From Bordetella genomosp. 9 (GTDB lineage Bacteria > Pseudomonadota > Gammaproteobacteria > Burkholderiales > Burkholderiaceae_B), in NCBI RefSeq assembly GCF_002261425.1, contig NZ_NEVJ01000003.1:930001-994000 (forward strand): a stretch of 64,000 nt of DNA. Reading direction: 5' to 3'. The position numbers and the translations under genes are program-made. How positions within the stretch are numbered: position 1 is the first letter of the stretch; each line of letters opens with the position of its first letter. The notes under the pieces are model-generated. The model saw nothing but the letters and a program-made list of their open reading frames with translations, searched no databases and was not told where the DNA came from. Shown piece by piece: positions 36,172 to 44,101 of this stretch.

Positions 36172-39100
36172 CGCGAGACTCCCAGGCGGCGCAGCAGCCG
36201 GCGCAGCCAGGAAGGTCGCGGCGCCGCCGTGGCCGCGACGCCGGCGGCCTGCCGGCCCAGTTGCTCGAACAGTTGCCGCAAGACGATCTTGGCGGCCCCC
36301 TCCAGCATGCGGCCGCCCACCGCGGCCACCTTGCCGGATACCTGGGCTTCATAGTCGTAGCGCAGCAGGCAGCCGCCATCGCGCGGTTCCAGCGACACCA
36401 CGCCGCTGCCCTGCGCGGCACCCATGCTCGACAGGCCCGAGCCCGCCAGCCGCAGGCGATGCGGCGGATCCAGGTCGCTCAGCGCCACCTCGGCGGCGTA
36501 GCGGGCCTTGATCATGCCCACGCCCACGGTCACGTCGGCCCGATAGCGGTGCGGTCCGATCTCCTCCAGGGCATGGCAGCCGGGAATCACGCGCGCCAGC
36601 GCCGCGGGATCCATCAGTACGTCGAAGACCGCCTGAGGCGTTGCCGACAGCGCGATCTCGCCGCGCGCCGACAAGGCCTTGCCCTTGGCATCGGCGCCGC
36701 CGGCGCGGCCGGCGGGCTTGGTGTCGGAGGTGGCGACCGCGGCGGACGGCGGCGGATCGTCGATGCCGATCAGCGCCATCACGCGCGCCGGCGTCAAGGG
36801 CAGTTCGATGTCCTCGCAACCCAGCGCATCGGCCACCGCGTTCGCGATACAGGGCGGCGTGCTCATGTTGTTGCCCTCGCCCAGGCCCTTGGCGCCCAGC
36901 GGCGTGTAGGGGCTGGGCGTCTCCAGATGCAGGATCACCGGCTCGGGGACCTCGCAGGTGGTCGGCACCAGGTAGTCGGCGAAGGTGCCGGACTGGAAGC
37001 TGCCGTCATCGCCGTAGCGGAATTCTTCCATCAGCGCCGCGCCCAGGCCCTGGGCGAAGGCGCCGCGTATCTGTCCATCGGCCAGCGCCGGGTTCAACAG
37101 CGTGCCGGCGTCGTGCGTGGTGACGTAGCGATCGATGCGCACCCGGCCGGTGTCGCGATCCACTTCCACGGCGCAGATATCGAAGGCGAAGCCATAGGCG
37201 GCCGACGTGTTGATGCGATCGTCGTCGTCCGGCGGCGTGAGCTGCGGCGGCGTCCAGAACGCCGTCTCGCGCAGTCCCGGCGCCTCGCCCGCGGGCAGCA
37301 ATCCGGGCGCCCAGTGCGGACCGGCGGCGAAGCGGGCGAACGGCAGGCCGCGCGCCGGGTCATGGCGCGGATAGACCTTGCCGTCCTCGAACACCACGTC
37401 GTCCGCGTCGCACGCCAGCGCCGCGGCGGCGATGCGCGCCAGCTTGTCGCGCAGCCGCTGGCAGGCGATGTGCAGCGTGCCCGCCACGGCGCCGGCGAAA
37501 CGGCTGGAATAGTTGCCCGCGGCGACCGACCACGCATCCTTGGTGGTGTCGAACTCCACGTTCACCATCACGTCTTCGATGGCCACGCCGAACACCTCGG
37601 CGGCCACCTGGGCGCACACCGTGCGATGCCCCTGCCCCGCCGGCGACGACGCCACGGTGACGGTGATGCCGCCCAGCGGATCGATGGCCACGGTGGCCGC
37701 GGCGATACCGCCGTTCTTGGGACCGGCCTTGGCGCGCTGCTCGCGCGTCAAGGCGGTGGTGATGTAGCCCATGTTGGAAATCGACGGCTCGACGATGGCC
37801 GCGAAGCCGATGCCGTAGAGCCGTCCCTGCGCACGCGCGGCCGCCTGGCGGGCGCGCAGCTCGTCCAGCCCGCCTTCGCGCACGGCCATCTCCAGCGCCT
37901 GCTGGTAATCGCCGGAATCGATCAGGGCGCCCGCGGCGGCGCGGTAGGGAAAGGCGTCGCGGGGAATGAAGTTGCGCCGGTAGACATCCAGCGGATCCAT
38001 CTTCAATTCGACCGCGATGCGTTGCGCCAGCCGCTCCAGCACGAAGTACGTCTGCGCCCCGCCGAAACCGCGCACCAGGCCGGTGGGCGTCTTGCTGGTC
38101 AGCACCACGCGATTGCGCACCCGCAGGTGTTCGATCGCATAGGCACCGGTCAGGCAGCCATGCATCCGGTAGAAGGTGGCGGGCTCGGGCGCGCGCAGGT
38201 AGCCGCCGCAGTCGTCGAACTGGTCCAGCGACAGGGCCAGGATGCGCCCGTCATGGTCGATCGCCGCTTCCGCATGGCACAGGCGCGCGGTGGCCGACGT
38301 GGCGGCCGCCAGGTGCTCCAGCCGGTCTTCCACCCACTTCACCGGCGCGCCGGCCTTGCGCGCGGCCAGGCACATCAGCACGACCGGGCTCATCACCGCC
38401 TGCTTGACGCCGAAGCTGCCGCCGGAATCGGGAAAGGTGCGATGGCGCAGCCGGTTGCCCGGTATCTTCAGGGCCATGGCCATCACCGTGTGCAGCGAGA
38501 ACGGCCCCATGAAGTTGGACTGGACGTCGTAGCCGTCCTGCTCGGAAAGGAACTGCGCCACCACCACCGCGGTCTCGATGGGCGTGCAGGAATTGCGCGG
38601 ATAGCGCAGGGTCAGCGCGATGCGCCGGGGCGCGGCCGCGAAGGCGGCTTCCGGATCGCCGTAGCGGAAGCTGCGGTCGCTGACCACGTTGCTGCCCACC
38701 TGCTCGTGCAGGACGGGCGCGTCGGCCGCGATGGCGCTTTCGATGTCGGTCACCGGCCCCAGCGGCTCATAGTCGGCTTCCACCAGTTCCGCCGCGTCTT
38801 CCGCCAGGTAGCGGCTTTCCGCGACCACCACGGCCACGGGCTCGCCCACGTAGCGCACCTTGTCCACCGCCAACGCCCACAAGTCCATCGGCTGCTTGAC
38901 GCCGACGATGAAGGGCTTGGACCAGCGCCGCACGTCGGCGCCGGTCAGCACCGCGCGTACGCCGGGCATGGCCTCGGCGCGCGCGGCGCGGACCTCCCGC
39001 AGCCGGGCATGCGCGTGCGGCGAACGCACCACCGCCGCGTGCAGCGTGCCGGGCCGCAGCGCCGCATCGTCGCCGTAGCCGCCGCGGCCGGTCAGCAGCG

Positions 39101-39197
39101 CGCGGTCTTCGACGCGCGGCGTCGCGCGGCCCAGATGCCGGCGCCGCGCCGGCGCCTGTCCGGCGGCCGTATCGGGATCCAGGGTGGTCAGGGTCAT
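36168..39197 (-). CDS. hmfA: molybdenum hydroxylase large subunit fused to a CoxG-like SRPBCC domain (HmfA-like)
   Basis: A 1009-residue fusion. Residues ~20-790 form the xanthine-dehydrogenase-type Mo-cytosine-dinucleotide subunit: hammerhead domain (PRVEDRALLTGRGGYGDD), GGSFGVKQAV, the RGFGGAQ active-site loop and the catalytic Glu in GAKGLGEGNNMS. The CO dehydrogenase Cys loop (VAYRCSFR) is absent. After a ~40-residue Ala/Gly/Lys linker, residues ~830-985 are a CoxG/SRPBCC domain (ATPQAVFDVLMDPAALARVI). In the hmf system this enzyme hydroxylates furoyl-CoA at C5. The fused CoxG part may help assembly or membrane contact. Starts 10 nt after a Bug gene. Confidence 0.85.
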   Translation of the reverse strand: MTLTTLDPDTAAGQAPARRRHLGRATPRVEDRALLTGRGGYGDDAALRPGTLHAAVVRSPHAHARLREVRAARAEAMPGVRAVLTGADVRRWSKPFIVGVKQPMDLWALAVDKVRYVGEPVAVVVAESRYLAEDAAELVEADYEPLGPVTDIESAIAADAPVLHEQVGSNVVSDRSFRYGDPEAAFAAAPRRIALTLRYPRNSCTPIETAVVVAQFLSEQDGYDVQSNFMGPFSLHTVMAMALKIPGNRLRHRTFPDSGGSFGVKQAVMSPVVLMCLAARKAGAPVKWVEDRLEHLAAATSATARLCHAEAAIDHDGRILALSLDQFDDCGGYLRAPEPATFYRMHGCLTGAYAIEHLRVRNRVVLTSKTPTGLVRGFGGAQTYFVLERLAQRIAVELKMDPLDVYRRNFIPRDAFPYRAAAGALIDSGDYQQALEMAVREGGLDELRARQAAARAQGRLYGIGFAAIVEPSISNMGYITTALTREQRAKAGPKNGGIAAATVAIDPLGGITVTVASSPAGQGHRTVCAQVAAEVFGVAIEDVMVNVEFDTTKDAWSVAAGNYSSRFAGAVAGTLHIACQRLRDKLARIAAAALACDADDVVFEDGKVYPRHDPARGLPFARFAAGPHWAPGLLPAGEAPGLRETAFWTPPQLTPPDDDDRINTSAAYGFAFDICAVEVDRDTGRVRIDRYVTTHDAGTLLNPALADGQIRGAFAQGLGAALMEEFRYGDDGSFQSGTFADYLVPTTCEVPEPVILHLETPSPYTPLGAKGLGEGNNMSTPPCIANAVADALGCEDIELPLTPARVMALIGIDDPPPSAAVATSDTKPAGRAGGADAKGKALSARGEIALSATPQAVFDVLMDPAALARVIPGCHALEEIGPHRYRADVTVGVGMIKARYAAEVALSDLDPPHRLRLAGSGLSSMGAAQGSGVVSLEPRDGGCLLRYDYEAQVSGKVAAVGGRMLEGAAKIVLRQLFEQLGRQAAGVAATAAPRPSWLRRLLRRLGVSR

Positions 39198-39207
39198 CGT
39201 GCTGCGC

Positions 39208-40212
39208 TCACTCGGCCCGGATACCGGCCTTCTTGATCACCGGCTCCCATTTGCCGTCCTGCGCCTGGAAGAACTTCTCGAAGTCGGCCGTGGATCCGCC
39301 CAGTATCTGGACGCCTTGCGCGTCGAACACCGATTTCACGTCCTGGTCCCGCAAGGCCTTGTTCAACTGCGCGTTGAGCTTCTCGACGATGGGCTTGGGG
39401 GTGCCGCGCGGCGCCGCCAGGCCATACCAGACCGAGACCTCGAAGCCGGGATACCCTTGTTCGGCCACCGTCGGGATGTCGGGCACCGACGGCAGGCGCC
39501 TGGCCGTGGTGATGCCCAGGGCGCGCATCTTGCCCGCCTTGATCTGCGGCAAGGCGTTGGGCAGGTTGTCGAACATGACGTCGACCTGTCCGCCCAGCAG
39601 GGCCGTGACCATGGGCGCGCTGCCCTTGTACGGAATCTGGTTCATGTCCGTGCCGGTCACGTTCTTGAAGTACTCCATCGCCAGGTGCAGCGACGTCCCG
39701 CTGCCGGCGGACGCATAGTTCATCTTGCCGGGATTCGCCTTGGCCCGGGCCACCAGGTCGGGCAGCGACTTGATGGGCGATTCGCTGCGCACCAGCAGCA
39801 CGTTGGGTGTCTCGCCCGCCAGCAATACCGGCAGGAAGTCGCGCTTCGTGTCGTACGGCAGCTTGGGATAGATGTATTGGTTCACCACCAGCGGGAAGCC
39901 CACCACCACCAGCGTATAGCCGTCCGGCGTGGCACGGGCGCCCGCTTCCGTGCCCACCACGGTGCCGGCGCCCGGCCGGTTTTCCACGATGGCCGGCTGG
40001 TGCCAGGCTTCGGTCAGCTTCTTGCCCAGCACGCGCGCCATGGTGTCGTTGAAGCCGCCGGGCGTATACGGCACGATGATGCGTATCGGGTTGTCCGGGT
40101 AACTGCCCGCGTCGGCAGCAGCGGCCGGCGCATTGGCGAGCGCGGCGGCCAGGGCCATGCCTGCCATGGCCAGCAATGCGCCGCGGCGGCGCGCGAAATT
40201 CCTGTTCTGCAT
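39208..40212 (-). CDS. Bug-family tripartite tricarboxylate-type periplasmic binding protein (copy 1)
   Basis: A 334-residue secreted protein with a signal peptide (MQNRNFARRRGALLAMAGMA, cleavage near AAAADA). The Bug fold is clear: IRIIVPYTPGGFNDTMARVL, IVENRPGAGTVVGTEAGA and a C-terminal GIRAE. Bug proteins bind carboxylates, usually through water-mediated contacts. No TctAB permease genes are nearby, as is common for this family in Bordetella. It lies between the aldehyde dehydrogenase and Mo-hydroxylase genes and probably binds the acid consumed by the cluster. Its stop is 10 nt from hmfA. Confidence 0.92.
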   Translation of the reverse strand: MQNRNFARRRGALLAMAGMALAAALANAPAAAADAGSYPDNPIRIIVPYTPGGFNDTMARVLGKKLTEAWHQPAIVENRPGAGTVVGTEAGARATPDGYTLVVVGFPLVVNQYIYPKLPYDTKRDFLPVLLAGETPNVLLVRSESPIKSLPDLVARAKANPGKMNYASAGSGTSLHLAMEYFKNVTGTDMNQIPYKGSAPMVTALLGGQVDVMFDNLPNALPQIKAGKMRALGITTARRLPSVPDIPTVAEQGYPGFEVSVWYGLAAPRGTPKPIVEKLNAQLNKALRDQDVKSVFDAQGVQILGGSTADFEKFFQAQDGKWEPVIKKAGIRAE

Positions 40213-40269
40213 TCGTCCCTCCTCGTTATGGCGGCATCGGTGGACCGATGCCCGCGTCTTCGCCCGCGA

Positions 40270-41724
40270 TCAGGCGACCCCCACCTGTTGGTAGATGTGC
40301 TTTATTTCCTGGAAATCGATCAGGGCGTCGTAGCCATGCAGGCGCCCCAGGCCGCTGCGCCGGTAGCCGCCGGTCTCCGCTTCGGCGAACAGTTTGTTGT
40401 GTTCGTTGATCCACACGGTGCCGTTCTTCAGCGCCCGGGCGACGCGCATCGCGCGGGCGCCGTCGCGGGTCCATACGCTGGCCGACAGGCCGTATTCGGA
40501 ATGGTTGGCGCGCGCGATCGCCTCGGCCTCGTCCTCGAAGCGTTCGATCACCACCAGCGGCCCGAATATTTCTTCCTGGATGAAGAACGCCCCCGTGTCC
40601 CGGTGCGCCACCAGCGTGGGACTCAGGAACGCGCCGCCCGCCAGGGCGCCGCCCAGGCGCTCGCCGCGCAGCACGACCTCATCGGCGGCTTCCATGGCCC
40701 GCGCGATGCGCGCGCCTACGCTGTCCGCGGCCGCCACGTCGATCAGCGGCCCCATGCTCGCGCCTTCGGACAGGCCGGGGCCGACCCGCTGCGCGCGCAG
40801 GGCGTCGGCCAAGGCGCGCTTCATGGCGTCGTAATGCCGCGCATGCACCAGCACCCGGCGCGCGGCCGTGCACTGCTGGCCGCTGATGATGGTCGCCGCC
40901 GCCGCCAGCGCGGACGCGGCGGTGGCGATGTCGGCGTCCTCGAACACCAGGCAGGACGACTTGCCGCCGAGTTCCAGCGACAGCTTTTTCATGGTGGGCG
41001 CGGCCGCGGCCATGATGCGCTGGCCGACGGCGTTCGAACCGGTGAAGCTGATGACGTCCACGTCCGCCGACTCCACCAGCCGCGCGGCCACGGCATGTCC
41101 CGCTTCGCTGACCAGGTTGACCACACCGGGCGGCAGGCCGGGGGCCTCGTGCAGCGCGGCGATCAAGGCGGCGCTCAGCAGCGCGGTCTGCGGCGCCGGC
41201 TTGATCACCGCCGTGCAGCCGGCGGCCAGCGCCGGCGCCAGCGAGCGGATCAACAGCACCGCGGGCGCGTTCCACGGCACGATGATGCCGGCCACGCCGG
41301 CGGGCTCCTTCAACAGCGTCGAAAACGCGCCGGGCTCGACCTCGAACACATGACCCGGAAGATAACGCGCCAGCCCGGCGTAATAGCGGATCTCGGATAC
41401 CGCACCGGCGATCTCGCCGCGCGACTGCGCCAGCACCTTGCCGTTCTCCAGCGTCAGCAGCCGCGCCAGCGTGTCGGCGCGCGCCTCCATCGCGTCGGCC
41501 CAGCGCAGCATCACCATCTGCCGCAGCCGCGGATTCTGCGCCCACGACGGCTGGTCGAAGGCGCGCCGCGCCGCCGCGATCGCGTCATCGGCGTCGACGC
41601 GCTCGGACGCGGCATAGCGCCCCAGCACGCTGCCGTCCGCTGGGTTCAGGCTATCGCCCCACTGGCCGCCTTGCGCCGGGCGCCATTGCCCGTCGATCAG
41701 ATTGCTCGCCTGCCTGGATTCCAT
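40270..41724 (-). CDS. NAD(P)-dependent aldehyde dehydrogenase
   Basis: A 484-residue ALDH-superfamily enzyme with intact active site: GIIVPWNAPAVLLIRSLAPA (catalytic Asn region), the Glu in KLSLELGGKSS and the nucleophile Cys285 in SGQQCTAARR. Cofactor loop SFTGSNAVGQRIM is present. It oxidises an aldehyde to the acid. Its place before a CoA ligase suggests it supplies the ring acid (furfural or 5-formylfuroate, or an aryl aldehyde). It sits between two Bug genes with gaps of 13 and 57 nt. The start at 41724 gives the usual N-terminus LIDGQWRPA. Confidence 0.9.
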   Translation of the reverse strand: MESRQASNLIDGQWRPAQGGQWGDSLNPADGSVLGRYAASERVDADDAIAAARRAFDQPSWAQNPRLRQMVMLRWADAMEARADTLARLLTLENGKVLAQSRGEIAGAVSEIRYYAGLARYLPGHVFEVEPGAFSTLLKEPAGVAGIIVPWNAPAVLLIRSLAPALAAGCTAVIKPAPQTALLSAALIAALHEAPGLPPGVVNLVSEAGHAVAARLVESADVDVISFTGSNAVGQRIMAAAAPTMKKLSLELGGKSSCLVFEDADIATAASALAAAATIISGQQCTAARRVLVHARHYDAMKRALADALRAQRVGPGLSEGASMGPLIDVAAADSVGARIARAMEAADEVVLRGERLGGALAGGAFLSPTLVAHRDTGAFFIQEEIFGPLVVIERFEDEAEAIARANHSEYGLSASVWTRDGARAMRVARALKNGTVWINEHNKLFAEAETGGYRRSGLGRLHGYDALIDFQEIKHIYQQVGVA

Positions 41725-41737
41725 GTGCCCGCGCCCC

Positions 41738-42742
41738 TCATTCGACAGTGATGTGGCCGTCGCGAACGACCTTCTTCCACAAGGCCACCTGCGTCGCGAT
41801 GAACGTGCGGAAGGCCTCCGGCGTGCCGCCGTCGGGCACCACGCCCTGCTGGGCAAAGGCCTCCTTGACGTCGGGCATGGCCAGCACCTGGTTCAGGTCG
41901 CGATTGAGCTTGTCGACGATGGCTGGCGGCGTGCCCGCCGGCACGACGAAGCCGTGCCAGGACTCGACCTCATAGCCCGGCAGGCCGGCTTCGGCCGACG
42001 TCGGCAGTTCCGGCATCAGCGGCGAACGCTTCGCGCTGGCCACCGCCAGCGGCCGCACCTTGCCGGACTTCAGGAAAGGCAGCGCGTTGGGCAGCAGGTC
42101 CATGGCCACGTCGAACTGGCCGCCGGCCAGGTCGGTCAGCATGGGGGTGCTGCCCTTGTAGGGCACCTGCGTCATGCGGGTGCCGGACATGTTCTCGAAC
42201 AGGGCCATCGCCAGGTGATTGGACGAGCCCGGGCCCGACGACCCGTAGTTCAAGGCGCCCGGCTTGGCCTTGGCGGCCGCCAGCACGTCCTTCAGGCTGC
42301 GCAGGGGACTGCCCGCGTGCGTCACCAGCATCATGGGCGACCGGCCCGCCAGGATCACCGGCGTGAAGGCCTTTTCGGTGTCGTAGGGCAGCTTGTACAG
42401 CGAAGGATTCGACGCGAAGGGAAACTGCACCACCAGCAGCGTGTAGCCATCGGGCGGCGACATCGCCACGGTCTGCGTGCCGATCACCGTGCCGCCGCCG
42501 GGCTTGTTCTCGACGATGACCGTCTGCTTCCACATGGGTCCGAGCTTGGCGGCGACCAGGCGCCCCAGGGTGTCGTTGAAACCGCCCACGGGATACGGCA
42601 CCACGATGCGCACCGGCTTGGACGGATAGGATTCATTCTGGGCCCGCGCCAGGCCCGGGCCCATGATCAGGCTCGCGCCCAGCAGGGCCGCGGTCAACGT
42701 CGATAGAAGGCTGCGGCTCACCGCGAACCGGAATGCATGCAT
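41738..42742 (-). CDS. Bug-family tripartite tricarboxylate-type periplasmic binding protein (copy 2)
   Basis: A 334-residue paralogue of copy 1, with the same length and the unusual GGFND at the ligand loop (VRIVVPYPVGGFNDTLGRLV), then IVENKPGGGTVIGTQTVA. The signal peptide ends near GLARAQ. The two copies diverge clearly, so the duplication is not recent, and they may bind different acids (for example mono- and dicarboxylate). It lies 36 nt after the enolase-superfamily gene. Confidence 0.92.
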   Translation of the reverse strand: MHAFRFAVSRSLLSTLTAALLGASLIMGPGLARAQNESYPSKPVRIVVPYPVGGFNDTLGRLVAAKLGPMWKQTVIVENKPGGGTVIGTQTVAMSPPDGYTLLVVQFPFASNPSLYKLPYDTEKAFTPVILAGRSPMMLVTHAGSPLRSLKDVLAAAKAKPGALNYGSSGPGSSNHLAMALFENMSGTRMTQVPYKGSTPMLTDLAGGQFDVAMDLLPNALPFLKSGKVRPLAVASAKRSPLMPELPTSAEAGLPGYEVESWHGFVVPAGTPPAIVDKLNRDLNQVLAMPDVKEAFAQQGVVPDGGTPEAFRTFIATQVALWKKVVRDGHITVE

Positions 42743-42778
42743 GCCAGGTCTCCTCGTTTTCTTATGGATGGAACTGCG

Positions 42779-43963
42779 TCAGGCGTAAGCCGGCCCTTCG
42801 ATGGGCGGATGCGCCGACAGGAAAGCCTCGTCGACCTCCACGCCGATACCCGCCCCGGATGGCGGCGCGACGCAGCCGTCCTCGCCGATGGCGAAAGGCG
42901 TGGCCACGAGCGCGTCGCGAAAAAGATTGCCGCGCGATACGTCGGCCTCGAAATAGCCGCCGTGGTCGAGCGCCGCCAGCACATGCAGGGTGGCCGCCAT
43001 ATTGATGCCCGTCATCGACGAATGCGGATGCACCTTCAGCTTGTAGGCCGAGCCCAGCGCCGCGATGCGCAAGGTTTCCGTGATGCCGCCGGTCTTGGAC
43101 AGATCGGGCTGCAGGACGTCGACCACCCGGTCATCCACCAGCCGGTTGAATTCGAAGCGCGTGTAGTGGTTCTCGCCCGCCGCGAAGGCGATCCGGCCGA
43201 AGGCGCGGGCGCGTTCGTAATTGCGGTAGTCATGGGCGGGAAACGGTTCTTCCAGCCAGCCCACGCCCAGGTCGTCCAGGGCGGGTATCGCCTGGCGCGC
43301 ATCGTCCAGCGTATAGGCGGCATTGGCGTCGGCCAGGATGGCCAGATCGGCGCCGAAGGCCTCGCGCACGGCCCGCACGCGTGCGATATCGCGGGTGACG
43401 GAATCGCCCAACCGCAGCTTGACGGCCTTGTATCCCGCGCGCACGTGCGTGCCGGCTTCTTCCACCAGCGCGGCCGGCTCCTGCCAACCGAGCGCCACGC
43501 CGCCGGCGTAGGCGGGGATGCGCCGGGCCGCGCCGCCCAGCAGGCGATACAAGGGCCAGCCGACCGCCCTGGCGCGGATATCCCACAGCGCCATATCCAG
43601 ACCGCTCATGGCGATGGCGCAGCCCGCGCCGATGCCATGGCTGGCAAGCTGCCGCGTGTAGACGCGTTGCCAGACGCCATTGACGTCGGCCGCGTTCATG
43701 TCCAGCACCATGGGCCGGAGCGCGTGATTGACGAAATGCGCGATGCTGGAATGGGCGCGGCCGTGATGCGATTCGCCCCATCCCACCAGGCCGCCCGCGG
43801 TCGTCACCTTCACGACCACGGCATCGCGCTTCAGCGTGCGGCCCACGCCCAGGCGCACGCTGTGCGCCGGCGGCACCGGAAAGGACGTGGCCCAGGCCTG
43901 GATGTCGGCGATCGCGAGTTCCGGGGCGTCGTCGGCCTCGCCATGTATCGGCATGGGCTGCAT
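42779..43963 (-). CDS. enolase-superfamily protein, mandelate racemase subgroup-like
   Basis: A 394-residue protein with the capping domain then a TIM barrel. Metal ligands are in DANAAY (Asp212), LEEPFP and AAGEN; QPDLSKTGG, HPHSS and a distal Glu (YFEAD) complete the mandelate racemase pattern. The KxK motif of racemases instead reads K182-L-R184. Loss of the second Lys suggests a His-based stereospecific dehydratase or other reaction, although racemisation of a 2-hydroxyacid cannot be excluded. It is the first gene of the cluster, 138 nt from the divergent LysR gene. Confidence 0.85.
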   Translation of the reverse strand: MQPMPIHGEADDAPELAIADIQAWATSFPVPPAHSVRLGVGRTLKRDAVVVKVTTAGGLVGWGESHHGRAHSSIAHFVNHALRPMVLDMNAADVNGVWQRVYTRQLASHGIGAGCAIAMSGLDMALWDIRARAVGWPLYRLLGGAARRIPAYAGGVALGWQEPAALVEEAGTHVRAGYKAVKLRLGDSVTRDIARVRAVREAFGADLAILADANAAYTLDDARQAIPALDDLGVGWLEEPFPAHDYRNYERARAFGRIAFAAGENHYTRFEFNRLVDDRVVDVLQPDLSKTGGITETLRIAALGSAYKLKVHPHSSMTGINMAATLHVLAALDHGGYFEADVSRGNLFRDALVATPFAIGEDGCVAPPSGAGIGVEVDEAFLSAHPPIEGPAYA

Positions 43964-44101
43964 GAATCCTGTCTCCTCGGCGCGGTCTCGAGCGGACCGG
44001 TTGGAGAAAGTTTAGGAACCGCTTAACATCAGGTCAATTAATATTAAATTATCCTTTCCATCACTCTAAATGATGGGTGGAACGAGACGGAGCGCGAGAC
44101 G
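43964..44101. promoter_or_regulatory. divergent promoter region of the 13-gene cluster with two inverted repeats
   Basis: This 138-nt region is AT-rich in the middle. TTAATATTAA (44038-44047) is a perfect 10-bp palindrome, and CCATCA/TGATGG (44058-44063, 44071-44076) flank a 7-nt spacer, a typical LysR dyad size. The second repeat lies 26 bp before the LysR ATG, fitting autoregulation; the first lies nearer the cluster promoter, fitting activation. GGAG precedes the LysR start. Confidence 0.55.

Noticed and set aside
34811..39197. 4-hydroxybenzoyl-CoA reductase
   Set aside because: The FAD subunit (277 residues) lacks the extra four-cysteine insertion that carries the [4Fe-4S] cluster in that reductase, so an oxidising hydroxylase is more likely.
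36168..39197. Aerobic CO dehydrogenase large subunit
   Set aside because: Despite the CoxG-like fusion, the active-site VAYRCSFR loop with the Cu-binding Cys is absent and an RGFGGAQ loop typical of other family members is present; no coxD/E/F genes occur.
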